From the NCBI RefSeq assembly GCF_003390335.1, contig NZ_QUOU01000001.1:4030001-4094000 (forward strand): a DNA stretch of 64,000 nucleotides, written 5' to 3'. How positions within the stretch are numbered: position 1 is the first letter of the stretch; every line of letters begins with the position of its first letter. A program made the translations under genes and the position numbers. The notes under the pieces are model-generated. The model saw nothing but the letters and a program-made list of their open reading frames with translations. It ran no database searches and had not been told where the DNA came from. This document shows, one piece after another, positions 44,123-52,186 of the stretch. Source of the DNA: Thalassotalea euphylliae (lineage in GTDB: Bacteria > Pseudomonadota > Gammaproteobacteria > Enterobacterales > Alteromonadaceae).

Positions 44123-46093
44123 TTATGCTGTTTGTTGTGTTAACGGCGCACTTTCATCTGCATGAGATGCTGCTTTTTGTTTACGGCGCTGGCGATAGCG
44201 TTTATCCATCATGGCAATCAAACCACCCAGCCCCATGAAAATGGCGCCTAACCAGATCCAGCGAACAAAGGGTTTGATGTGAACACGAATCGCCCAGGCA
44301 CCATCGCCTAGCGGGTCACCTAGCGCTAAATAAACATCGCGAGTTAAACCGGGATCGATTGCCGCTTCCGTCATCCCCATGGTTTGCACCATGTAAGTAC
44401 GTCGTTCAGGCTTTAACAAGGCAACAAAATCATCGCCTTCAAACACTTCCAATTGCCCTTGCTCTGCTGAGTAATTTGGCCCTTGCACTGGCTTAATGCC
44501 GTTAAAGCCAATGGTGTAACCATCAACGGTGACCTTTTCGCCTGCCACCATGCGCACGTTGGTCTCGGTTTCATAAACAGACACTAAAGTTACGCCAACA
44601 ATGGTGACGGCAATACCAAAGTGCGCCAAGGTCATCCCCAGTTGGCTCATGGTGAGTTTGCCCGCTTTTTGCTTTTGGTTAATGGCTTCTTTGATCACCA
44701 CGCAAGCAACCCACATAGCTAAACCAATCCCTAAGCTCACTAACCAGTCAAAACTACCGGCATAAACAAATGGGAAAGCAAAACCAACCGCTAAACTTAG
44801 TACCGTAATGGGGTTTAATTGTTTACGCAATTCCCCTTGCTTGGCTTTTTTCCAGCGAATCAATGGGCCAATGCCCATCACCACAAACAATAAGCACATC
44901 ATAGGTACAAATACTGCGTTAAAGTATGGCGGTCCGACAGAGATTTTGCCTAAGCCCATGGCATCAATAAACAATGGATAAAGAGTACCTAACATGACGG
45001 TAACAGCAGACGTGACCAAGATAACATTGGCGGCAAGTAACGCCGTTTCCCGCGAGTAAAACGAGAAGCGCGAAAAGCTCTGCACATTGCTCGCTCTAAA
45101 CGCGTAAAGCGTTAACGAACTGCCCACGGCAATGGCGAGTAATAGCAGGATAAAGGCACCACGGGTTGGATCAGCGGCGAATGAATGCACCGAAGTAATC
45201 ACCCCAGAGCGAACAATAAACGTCCCGAGTAAACTCAAACTAAAGGCGAATATTGCTAATAAAACCGTCCAGTTTCTAAACGTGCCGCGCTTTTCGGTCA
45301 CCGCAAGCGAGTGAATTAATGCAGTACCGACTAACCAAGGCATAAACGATGCATTTTCAACCGGATCCCAGAACCACCAGCCGCCCCAGCCAAGCTCGTA
45401 GTATGCCCACCAGCTGCCCAGCGCAATCCCTAGGGTCAGAAATATCCATGCCCCAACCGTCCATGGGCGTGACCAACGCGCCCACGCGGCATCCATCTTG
45501 CCTGACATTAATGCCGCGACAGCAAAGGCAAAGGCCACAGAAAAACCGACATAACCGAGATACAACATGGGTGGGTGAAGGATCAGGCCAATATCTTGTA
45601 ATAGCGGGTTAAGGTCGCGGCCTTCCATCGGCACATTCGGCCACAGGCGCTCGAACGGGTTTGACGTTAATAAAGTAAACGCCATAAAGCCAACTGCGAT
45701 CATGCCCATCACCGCAAGTACTCGCGCAATAAAGGCTTGTTCAATATTCTTGCTGTAAGTGGCAACCGCCATCGTCCACGCGGTTAATGAGAATACCCAA
45801 AGTAATAACGAGCCTTCGTGACCACCCCATACGGCGCTGATTTTAAAGTAATAAGGTAAATGACTGTTGGAGTGACCAGCGATATAGCGCACCGAGAAAT
45901 CGTCAACGACAAAGCTGTATCCCAGAATAAAAAGGCTAATCGCGGTAAAAATAAACATGCCAAAGGTGAGTGGTTTGGCATAACCGGCCAGTTTCGGCTG
46001 GTTGGCATAGACACCAATGAGCGGCACTACGGATAAGCACATGGCAAAGGCCATGGCAATGATCAGGGAAAAATGCCCAAGTTCTGGGATCAT
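44123..46093 (-). CDS. ccmF: Haem lyase subunit CcmF
   Basis: 656 residues from the ATG at 46093, which has GGAG seven bases upstream; an in-frame TTG at 46105 is less likely. The tryptophan-rich WWD domain GWGGWWFWDPVENASF is present, with the conserved His residues and about fifteen membrane helices. CcmF attaches haem from holo-CcmE to apocytochrome c together with CcmH/I. It heads a four-gene leftward operon, divergent from ccmA-E. Confidence 0.95.
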   Translation of the reverse strand: MIPELGHFSLIIAMAFAMCLSVVPLIGVYANQPKLAGYAKPLTFGMFIFTAISLFILGYSFVVDDFSVRYIAGHSNSHLPYYFKISAVWGGHEGSLLLWVFSLTAWTMAVATYSKNIEQAFIARVLAVMGMIAVGFMAFTLLTSNPFERLWPNVPMEGRDLNPLLQDIGLILHPPMLYLGYVGFSVAFAFAVAALMSGKMDAAWARWSRPWTVGAWIFLTLGIALGSWWAYYELGWGGWWFWDPVENASFMPWLVGTALIHSLAVTEKRGTFRNWTVLLAIFAFSLSLLGTFIVRSGVITSVHSFAADPTRGAFILLLLAIAVGSSLTLYAFRASNVQSFSRFSFYSRETALLAANVILVTSAVTVMLGTLYPLFIDAMGLGKISVGPPYFNAVFVPMMCLLFVVMGIGPLIRWKKAKQGELRKQLNPITVLSLAVGFAFPFVYAGSFDWLVSLGIGLAMWVACVVIKEAINQKQKAGKLTMSQLGMTLAHFGIAVTIVGVTLVSVYETETNVRMVAGEKVTVDGYTIGFNGIKPVQGPNYSAEQGQLEVFEGDDFVALLKPERRTYMVQTMGMTEAAIDPGLTRDVYLALGDPLGDGAWAIRVHIKPFVRWIWLGAIFMGLGGLIAMMDKRYRQRRKQKAASHADESAPLTQQTA

Positions 46094-46425
46094 GTATAAC
46101 TCCAAGCTCTTTATTAATTTCTCAGCGCAGGTTGTTGCCCATCAATAACCACACTAAACCAACGGCTTTACAGGCCAGTTGCTAGCGGCTATGCGCCGTT
46201 GAAAAACTCGGCGATTTTACCACTAATTCTTGCTTTAAATCAGCTTTTTCACCGTAACAATTCGCAACTAATCGCATCGTTTTATGATTTAACACAACAA
46301 AAGCCATGCTCAGCATACGTCAGACTGTTTTGTCGGCGTCAATTTGTAGTATGATTAACGCTCGTTATCAAATACGGCGACTTAGCCAAAAAAGTTGTGC
46401 ATCGCCCCAACCTACTGAAGTTATC

Positions 46426-47064
46426 TTGTCTGACACACCATCTTTGATTCAAGCCAAGCAATTAACCTGCATTCGTGAAGACCGCGTACTATTCGAGCAT
46501 CTGTCGTTCGCGATTAAGCCGGGAGAAATTGTCCAAATTGCCGGTCCTAATGGCGCAGGGAAAACCAGTTTACTGCGCATTCTTGCGGGTTTATCTATGC
46601 CGTTTGAAGGGGACATTTACTATAAAAATCAGTCTATTCATCAACAATCGGAATATTATTTTCAAGACTTGCTTTACCTAGGCCACATGCCTGGGGTGAA
46701 AGGTGAACTTAGTGCGCACGAAAACTTAGCATTCAACTTAGCATTACATGGCGAAGATGCTGCGCTCGCTGAAGAAACCTTGTCAAACGTGAATTTGTTA
46801 GGTTTTGAAGACTGCTACGCATCACATTTAAGTGCCGGACAGCATCGCCGTATCGCGCTCGCTCGACTTTGGCAAAACAATGCCAAAGTGTGGATTTTAG
46901 ATGAGCCGTTTACCGCTATCGACAAGCAAGGGGTTGCCGCATTAGAGGCACTTTTTGTTGAACACGCCAAGCGCGGTGGTTGCGTTATTTTGACTACTCA
47001 CCAAGACCTCGCCATTGACCCTGCCTTGGTGAAAACCATCGAACTGAGCTATAGGTTGTATTGA
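46426..47064 (+). CDS. ccmA: Cytochrome c biogenesis ATPase CcmA
   Basis: An ABC ATPase: Walker A in GPNGAGKTSLLRIL, signature LSAGQHRRIALAR, Walker B in VWILDEPFTAID and the switch His in LTTHQDL. The family is about 205-215 residues long, which fits the TTG at 46426 (212 residues, TGAAG upstream). The frame is open to ATG codons at 46351 and 46306, which would add an N-terminal extension unusual for CcmA. With CcmB it drives release of holo-CcmE from CcmC. Confidence 0.9.
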   Translation: MSDTPSLIQAKQLTCIREDRVLFEHLSFAIKPGEIVQIAGPNGAGKTSLLRILAGLSMPFEGDIYYKNQSIHQQSEYYFQDLLYLGHMPGVKGELSAHENLAFNLALHGEDAALAEETLSNVNLLGFEDCYASHLSAGQHRRIALARLWQNNAKVWILDEPFTAIDKQGVAALEALFVEHAKRGGCVILTTHQDLAIDPALVKTIELSYRLY

Positions 47065-47065
47065 T

Positions 47066-47773
47066 ATGACACGCGCATCACATTCAACAGCGGTCAGTTT
47101 GTCTTATCGCCAAGCGTTTATGCTGACACTAAAACGCGATTTAATCATTGCTTTTCGTCACAAAGACGAGATGATCAATCCGCTGCTATTTTTCGTGATT
47201 GTCATCACGCTATTTCCCCTTGGTATTGGCCCACAGCCAAACACATTGGCCAAAATTGCGCCCGGCATCGTTTGGGTGTCTGCACTATTGGCGACTTTGC
47301 TATCGCTGGATCGATTGTTTAAGGCGGATCACAGTGACGGCTCACTGGAACAAATGCTAATTAGCCCGCAACCACTATTTATTTTTACGCTGGCAAAAAT
47401 TACCGCTCACTGGTTATTAACGGGCCTACCACTCATTTTAATCGCGCCACTATTGGCGGTAATGCTGCATTTGCCTGAGCAAAGTTATTCGGCACTGATG
47501 TTAACCCTGCTACTCGGCACGCCCGTACTAAGCTTTATTGGCGCGATTGGCGCAGCACTAACGGTTGGTATAAAAAAAGGTGGCGTGTTGTTGAGCCTGA
47601 TTGTCTTACCTCTGTATATTCCAGTGCTGATCTTCGCGACGAGTGCCATCGATACTGCAAGCTTGAGTTTACCCTACAATGGACAACTTGCTATAATTGC
47701 CGCGCTGTTTTTTGGTTCACTAACGCTTGCACCCTTTGCCGTTGGAGCCGCCTTAAAAGTGAGTACTAACTAA
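47066..47773 (+). CDS. ccmB: Haem exporter permease CcmB
   Basis: 235 residues with six hydrophobic segments, beginning with the family-typical LKRDLIIAFRHKDEMINPLLFFVIVITLFPLGIG. It is the membrane partner of CcmA in the complex that releases haem-loaded CcmE. It follows ccmA by one base and precedes ccmC directly. Confidence 0.95.
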   Translation: MTRASHSTAVSLSYRQAFMLTLKRDLIIAFRHKDEMINPLLFFVIVITLFPLGIGPQPNTLAKIAPGIVWVSALLATLLSLDRLFKADHSDGSLEQMLISPQPLFIFTLAKITAHWLLTGLPLILIAPLLAVMLHLPEQSYSALMLTLLLGTPVLSFIGAIGAALTVGIKKGGVLLSLIVLPLYIPVLIFATSAIDTASLSLPYNGQLAIIAALFFGSLTLAPFAVGAALKVSTN

Positions 47774-48550
47774 ATGTGGAAATGGTTACACCCATACGCA
47801 AATCCTGAAGTGTCATATCACTTCACCGAAAAGATTAAACCTTGGTTTGGTTTTGCCAGTTTTTTATTGCTAACGATCGGCCTTATTTGGGCACTGTTAT
47901 TCGCACCTGCTGATTACCAACAGGGTGATAGCTTCCGCATCTTCTACGTACATGTACCAGCAGCCATTTTGTCGATGAGCTTATATGTGGCAATGGCGAT
48001 TGCCGCCCTTTCCAGTTTAGTTTGGCAAGTGAAGCTCGCTGATGCCTCGGCTGCTGCATTGGCCCCCATTGGTGCGGTATTTACCGCTATGGCCCTGCTG
48101 ACTGGTGCCGCTTGGGGCAAGCCGATGTGGGGAACATGGTGGGTATGGGACGCACGCTTAACCTCAGAGCTTATTCTGCTATTTCTCTACTTGGGCGTGA
48201 TTGCCTTGCACAACGCCTTTGACGATAAGCAAATGGCAGGTAAAGCGGCTGGCATATTAGCACTGGTTGGGGTTATTAATATTCCGATTATCAAATACTC
48301 AGTCGAGTGGTGGAATACGCTTCATCAAGGGGCTACCGTGTCAAAATTGGGGATGCCAGCAATGGCCGCTGACATGTATTGGCCTTTCTTGTTTTGTTTC
48401 TTTGGTTTCGGTTGTTTAGCTGGTTATATCGCTTGTGTGCGGTTTCAAACCGAGGTTTTGTCGCGTAACAAAATGCGCCCATGGGTGCGCCAACTCGTGA
48501 CCACAGATAACCCAGCGCTAAACAACTCATTAGACAAAGGAGCCAACTAA
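47774..48550 (+). CDS. ccmC: Haem transport protein CcmC
   Basis: 258 residues with six membrane helices and the WWD motif in WGTWWVWDARLTSELIL, flanked by conserved His residues that ligate haem. It loads haem onto CcmE. The start immediately follows the ccmB stop, and the stop overlaps the ccmD start. Confidence 0.96.
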   Translation: MWKWLHPYANPEVSYHFTEKIKPWFGFASFLLLTIGLIWALLFAPADYQQGDSFRIFYVHVPAAILSMSLYVAMAIAALSSLVWQVKLADASAAALAPIGAVFTAMALLTGAAWGKPMWGTWWVWDARLTSELILLFLYLGVIALHNAFDDKQMAGKAAGILALVGVINIPIIKYSVEWWNTLHQGATVSKLGMPAMAADMYWPFLFCFFGFGCLAGYIACVRFQTEVLSRNKMRPWVRQLVTTDNPALNNSLDKGAN

Positions 48551-48822
48551 TGCAGTTTGACAATTTTTCTGCTTTTATCGACATGGGTGGTTACGGTTTC
48601 TTCGTATGGCTAAGTTACGGCGCGTCAATTGCACTGTTTATCTTACTGATTTTAAGTAGCATTAACGCCAGTAAATCAATCAAAGGGCAAATCGCAAGCC
48701 AAATAAAGCGCGAACAAAAGTTAAAACTTGCCGCCGAGCAGCAACAAGCCGCACAGCAGGCAAATAAGAGGGCACAACAAGCTTCCAAAGCGGAGCATCA
48801 AGAGGTAGAGAATGAATCCTAG
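48550..48822 (+). CDS. ccmD: Haem exporter accessory protein CcmD
   Basis: 90 residues, slightly long for CcmD because of a Gln/Ala/Lys-rich tail (residues about 50-90). The single membrane helix (about 13-35) starts in the typical FIDMGGYGFFVWLSYG. It helps release CcmE from the CcmABC complex. Its gene overlaps ccmC by one base and ccmE by eleven. Confidence 0.92.
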   Translation: MQFDNFSAFIDMGGYGFFVWLSYGASIALFILLILSSINASKSIKGQIASQIKREQKLKLAAEQQQAAQQANKRAQQASKAEHQEVENES

Positions 48823-49324
48823 AAGGAAAAAGCGACTCACTATTGTCGTCGCCGTGTTATCGGGGTTAGGTGTGGTTGCAGGCTTGATCCTGTATGCACT
48901 CAGCCAAAATATTGATTTGTTTTACAAACCATCAGAAATTCATTTCGGTAAAGCAGACACAGGCTTAAAAGCACAAATTGGTCAGCGCTTACGCGTTGGC
49001 GGCTTGGTTGTGCCAGAAAGTGTTCAACGCGATCCCGACAGCCTGAAAGTGAGCTTTAGACTCGCTGACATGAAAATGCCCATTAGTTTTGACGCCAAAG
49101 ACCCGATGATCACGGTCAAATACGACGGCATATTGCCGGACTTATTCCGTGAAGGACAAGGGATTGTCGCCAATGGGGTATTGAGTGACGGCTTGATTAT
49201 TCAAGCCTCAGAAGTGCTGGCTAAGCACGATGAAAACTACATGCCGAAAGAGCTGGCGGATGCCGCTGGCACAAAGCATCAAAAGCCAAGCTATAGCGGT
49301 CAGCAATTAGATAGCACGAATTAA
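48812..49324 (+). CDS. ccmE: Periplasmic haem chaperone CcmE
   Basis: 170 residues. An N-terminal membrane anchor (about 8-30) is followed by an OB-fold core; the covalent haem-binding His lies in VLAKHDENYMPKEL, with the neighbouring Tyr of the H-x-x-x-Y motif. It receives haem from CcmC and delivers it to CcmF. It is the last gene of the ccmABCDE operon. Confidence 0.96.
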   Translation: MNPRRKKRLTIVVAVLSGLGVVAGLILYALSQNIDLFYKPSEIHFGKADTGLKAQIGQRLRVGGLVVPESVQRDPDSLKVSFRLADMKMPISFDAKDPMITVKYDGILPDLFREGQGIVANGVLSDGLIIQASEVLAKHDENYMPKELADAAGTKHQKPSYSGQQLDSTN

Positions 49325-49385
49325 GCACAGCCACGTGCTGAGCGCGATGAGGATTTGCTAATCCCCCATCGAAAATCATCCAACA

Positions 49386-49412
49386 AAAAACCGGCGAGAT
49401 GCCGGTTTTTTT
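49386..49412. terminator. Terminator between ccmE and sapC
   Basis: The stem AAAAACCGGC / GCCGGTTTTTT with a GAGAT loop. T-runs in both directions fit the two convergent genes. Confidence 0.9.
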
Positions 49413-49428
49413 ATTTTATATTCAGCAA

Positions 49429-50133
49429 TTAAGCCGTTGTATTTTTCAACTTTGCTAACTGGTTGAATTGCTGCATCGACAACAAATGTGCGTAAATCGG
49501 TGATAGATACCCGCGTTTTTTCATCGCCAAAAAATCTTCGTCTGAAAGCGCATTGAGCTTTTTCTCATCAATTAAATGAATGCCACTTAGCTGACGCTTC
49601 TGACCGTTAATTTCTAGATTCAGAGTTTGCTCAACAAGCAACGCCTTCTCAACTAAAAAATTAACAAACCCTTTCGTAACAAAGGTGTTTTCAAAATACT
49701 TACCGAGCGCATTTTTGCGTTGTGTTAAGTATGCCGTTTCTTCACCTGACTCGTTAAATAACGCTTCGCCTGCTGTGCCATTTAATACTTCGTCAGTTTC
49801 TGAAATAATCAATTGCATTTGCTCAGGATCGTCTTTTGCAGGCATCAAAGCAAAGGGGTGATGCATAATCACAGCCGGTATGTAACTGCCACGCCACGTT
49901 TGACCGTAAAATAAGTTCTCACCTTTTTCAAAGCCTAACACTGCAACAGGTGTGAACTCCCCTGTTTCTGAATTTTTGACAAAAACAATTGGCATTTCTG
50001 CTGCAGTACTGGCAAATTCATGCACAATTAGCGGTACAATTTGCTCGTTTTCAACATGAGCAAAGTGGCGCGAAGGGTTGATTTTTACTTTGCCGTGGTC
50101 AACAAAATTAAGCGGCCTAATAGGAGCTGGCAT
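49429..50133 (-). CDS. SapC family protein
   Basis: 234 residues. It matches the SapC pattern widespread in Alteromonadales and Caulobacterales: an N-terminal segment PIRPLNFVDHGKVKINPSRHFAHVENEQIVPLIVHEF, a central FYGQTWRGSYIPAVIMHHPFALMP and the C-terminal IDEKKLNALSDEDFLAMKKRGYLSPIYAHLLSM. No signal peptide is present. Such genes commonly neighbour TonB receptors and tryptophan halogenases; here neither is adjacent. The biochemical role is unclear. Confidence 0.88.
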   Translation of the reverse strand: MPAPIRPLNFVDHGKVKINPSRHFAHVENEQIVPLIVHEFASTAAEMPIVFVKNSETGEFTPVAVLGFEKGENLFYGQTWRGSYIPAVIMHHPFALMPAKDDPEQMQLIISETDEVLNGTAGEALFNESGEETAYLTQRKNALGKYFENTFVTKGFVNFLVEKALLVEQTLNLEINGQKRQLSGIHLIDEKKLNALSDEDFLAMKKRGYLSPIYAHLLSMQQFNQLAKLKNTTA

Positions 50134-50260
50134 AAGGGATCCTTGGAATTATTGTTTGAACTTTACATTGAGGAAAAATTTACGCATAGGGTTATATCAA
50201 AATGCATAGAATTTGTAACGCTTAGCGGGTGAGATTAACCGTCGAACTTAGGTAAATTCG

Positions 50261-50869
50261 TTAACAAGCGTAGCCACGCATAAAAAAGTCAACGCTGTGC
50301 TCTAAATAATGCTCTATTTCTTGGGGTGATAGTTGCTTTTGCGTATTAAACTCAATACGCATCCAGGCTTCCCCTTTCATTAAGTCCAAAAATTGCACTG
50401 CAGCGATATCTGGCCTATCCACTTTAAGCAGCTTGCGTTCATGTAGTTCGGCTAATACCTTGGCAACATCAGCGGTTAATCGCTCTGGCCCTGCGCGATA
50501 AAAAAGCTCTGACAATTGTGGGTAAGTTTTCGACTCATAGGCACAAATTTTATGAACCGCCAGCGCCTCTTTCGAGGTCACCATCAAGAAAAATCGCTTA
50601 GCAATGGTAAACAAGGCACTTTTCGGTGCACTCAGGTCGAGATTTTCAAAGTCCAACAAACCTGAGGTATCACATTTCTGTTCAATGGCAGCAGAGAACA
50701 GCTCTTCTTTAGAGCCGAAGTGACTGTATACCGTTTGCTTTGACACATCTGCATATTTAGCAATAAATGCCATACTCGTGGAATGATAACCTTGCTCAGT
50801 AAACAAACTGGTTGCTGCGTCGAGTATTTGCTGACGTTTAATTTGATTTTTGATGCGAGTTTTTGTCAT
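50261..50869 (-). CDS. TetR-family transcriptional regulator
   Basis: 202 residues. The N-terminal HTH is typical (QQILDAATSLFTEQGYHSTSMAFIAKYADVSKQTVYSHFGSKEELF). The C-terminal ligand-binding half resembles the AefR/TetR_C_33 type. It is divergent from a membrane-fusion/RND pair, an arrangement in which the regulator usually represses the pump until an inducer binds. The intervening DNA contains two nearly identical 19-base repeats, the probable operators. Confidence 0.92.
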   Translation of the reverse strand: MTKTRIKNQIKRQQILDAATSLFTEQGYHSTSMAFIAKYADVSKQTVYSHFGSKEELFSAAIEQKCDTSGLLDFENLDLSAPKSALFTIAKRFFLMVTSKEALAVHKICAYESKTYPQLSELFYRAGPERLTADVAKVLAELHERKLLKVDRPDIAAVQFLDLMKGEAWMRIEFNTQKQLSPQEIEHYLEHSVDFFMRGYAC

Positions 50870-50926
50870 TGCGCTTAAATCAGCTTGCCATCGTATTGGT
50901 TGTCTTACTGACTACTGTAGCCAAAG

Positions 50927-50982
50927 TAGACTAGACAGTCCAGTACAGTTCATCTAGACTAAATAGACTACACAGTCCAGTA
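50927..50982. promoter_or_regulatory. Tandem operator-like repeats between tetR and the RND genes
   Basis: TAGACTAGACAGTCCAGTA (50927-50945) and TAGACTACACAGTCCAGTA (50964-50982) are direct repeats that differ at one base, 37 bases apart. A further CTAGACTA lies between them. Each contains the imperfect dyad TAGACT..AGTC-TA. They are well placed to be sites for the adjacent TetR regulator on both divergent promoters. Confidence 0.75.
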
Positions 50983-51046
50983 ATGCATAATTAATTGACA
51001 TAACGTACATTATTTGACTGACATATCAACACGGAAAAAGACAGTT

Positions 51047-52186
51047 ATGAAGATTGCGTATTCGGCTAACAGTTTGTTTAAATTAGCGATTAAGCATGGA
51101 TTTTGGCTAAAACTGGTCGCAGTAATCACCTTAGCATCAAGTGTCTCGGCCTGCTCAGAGCAAGCGGTTGGGCAACCTGACGATAGTCCTTATATCCACG
51201 CCGCTACTATTAGCCCAATTTCGCAACAAGCCAGTTACTCGGTAACCCGAGAATACATAGGTGAAATCGCTGCTAAACAGCAGACCAAGCTAAGCTTTGA
51301 GTTTGGCGGTCGCGTGCTATCGGTCGTCAAAGACAGCGGTGATGCCGTCAAAGCTGGTGAACTGCTGGCCAGTTTAGATGTGGAACTGTTAAATATTCGC
51401 GCCTATGAGCTAAAAGCCCAAATTGCTCAAGTGGAAGCTCAGCTCAGCCTCAACCAAGCAAATCTCGCCAGAACCAAATCACTGATCAAAAAGCAATATG
51501 CCTCTGCGCAAACCATAGATGAGTTAGAAGCCCAGTTTGGTGTGCTAACCGCCAACAAAGACGCGCTCGTTGCCGCCTATGATGCGCTCAGTTACCAAAT
51601 AGCCAAAGCAGAATTACGCGCCCCCTATAACGGTGTTATTAATGAACGCATTGCATCGCAAGGGGAGTTGGTTAACCCTGGCACACCGGCTTTTACCCTG
51701 ATCAAACAAAGCCAGCAAGAAATAACCCTGGGGGTTCCTGCCAAAGTTGCCGAAACGCTGACGCTAGGGGCGCAACTTCCCGTCACTATCGCCGAGCAAA
51801 CTCATACCGCAACCATTAAAGCGATTGGCCAGCAAATTAACCCTGCCACGCGTACCGTTAATATCCGCTTAGGCGTCGATGGCGATCAGCGAAATATCAG
51901 CGGCTTAATTGCTCGCGTGGCGATAGCGCAAGACATTCAAAAACCCGGTTATTGGTTACCATTAACCGCATTGACGGATGGTATTCGAGGGCAATGGAAT
52001 ATTTACGCGGCAGTTGCGCAAGACAACCATTATGTGATCAAACCATTCACGGTAAATGTGCTGCACACCACTGACACTATGGCATTTATTGCTGGGCTGA
52101 CATCGCCAGAGATGGAAATTATCAGTGAAGGCTTACACCGCTATGTACCCGGGCAACTTGTCAGGGCGGCAGGAGCTGGCCAATGA
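51047..52186 (+). CDS. RND efflux adaptor (membrane fusion lipoprotein)
   Basis: 379 residues from the ATG at 51047; an upstream in-frame TTG at 51014 is less likely. A signal ends SSVSACSEQ with lipidated Cys. The lipoyl half (GGRVLSVVKDSGDAVKAGELLASLD), a hairpin (about 95-165) and the second lipoyl half (AELRAPYNGVINERIASQGELVNPG) are visible. It is the adaptor for the RND pump encoded next, whose start overlaps by four bases. No outer-membrane channel gene follows, so a TolC encoded elsewhere must be shared. Confidence 0.92.
   Translation: MKIAYSANSLFKLAIKHGFWLKLVAVITLASSVSACSEQAVGQPDDSPYIHAATISPISQQASYSVTREYIGEIAAKQQTKLSFEFGGRVLSVVKDSGDAVKAGELLASLDVELLNIRAYELKAQIAQVEAQLSLNQANLARTKSLIKKQYASAQTIDELEAQFGVLTANKDALVAAYDALSYQIAKAELRAPYNGVINERIASQGELVNPGTPAFTLIKQSQQEITLGVPAKVAETLTLGAQLPVTIAEQTHTATIKAIGQQINPATRTVNIRLGVDGDQRNISGLIARVAIAQDIQKPGYWLPLTALTDGIRGQWNIYAAVAQDNHYVIKPFTVNVLHTTDTMAFIAGLTSPEMEIISEGLHRYVPGQLVRAAGAGQ

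Noticed and set aside
45349..45612. Rightward open frame inside ccmF
   Set aside because: A shadow of the conserved ccmF coding sequence.
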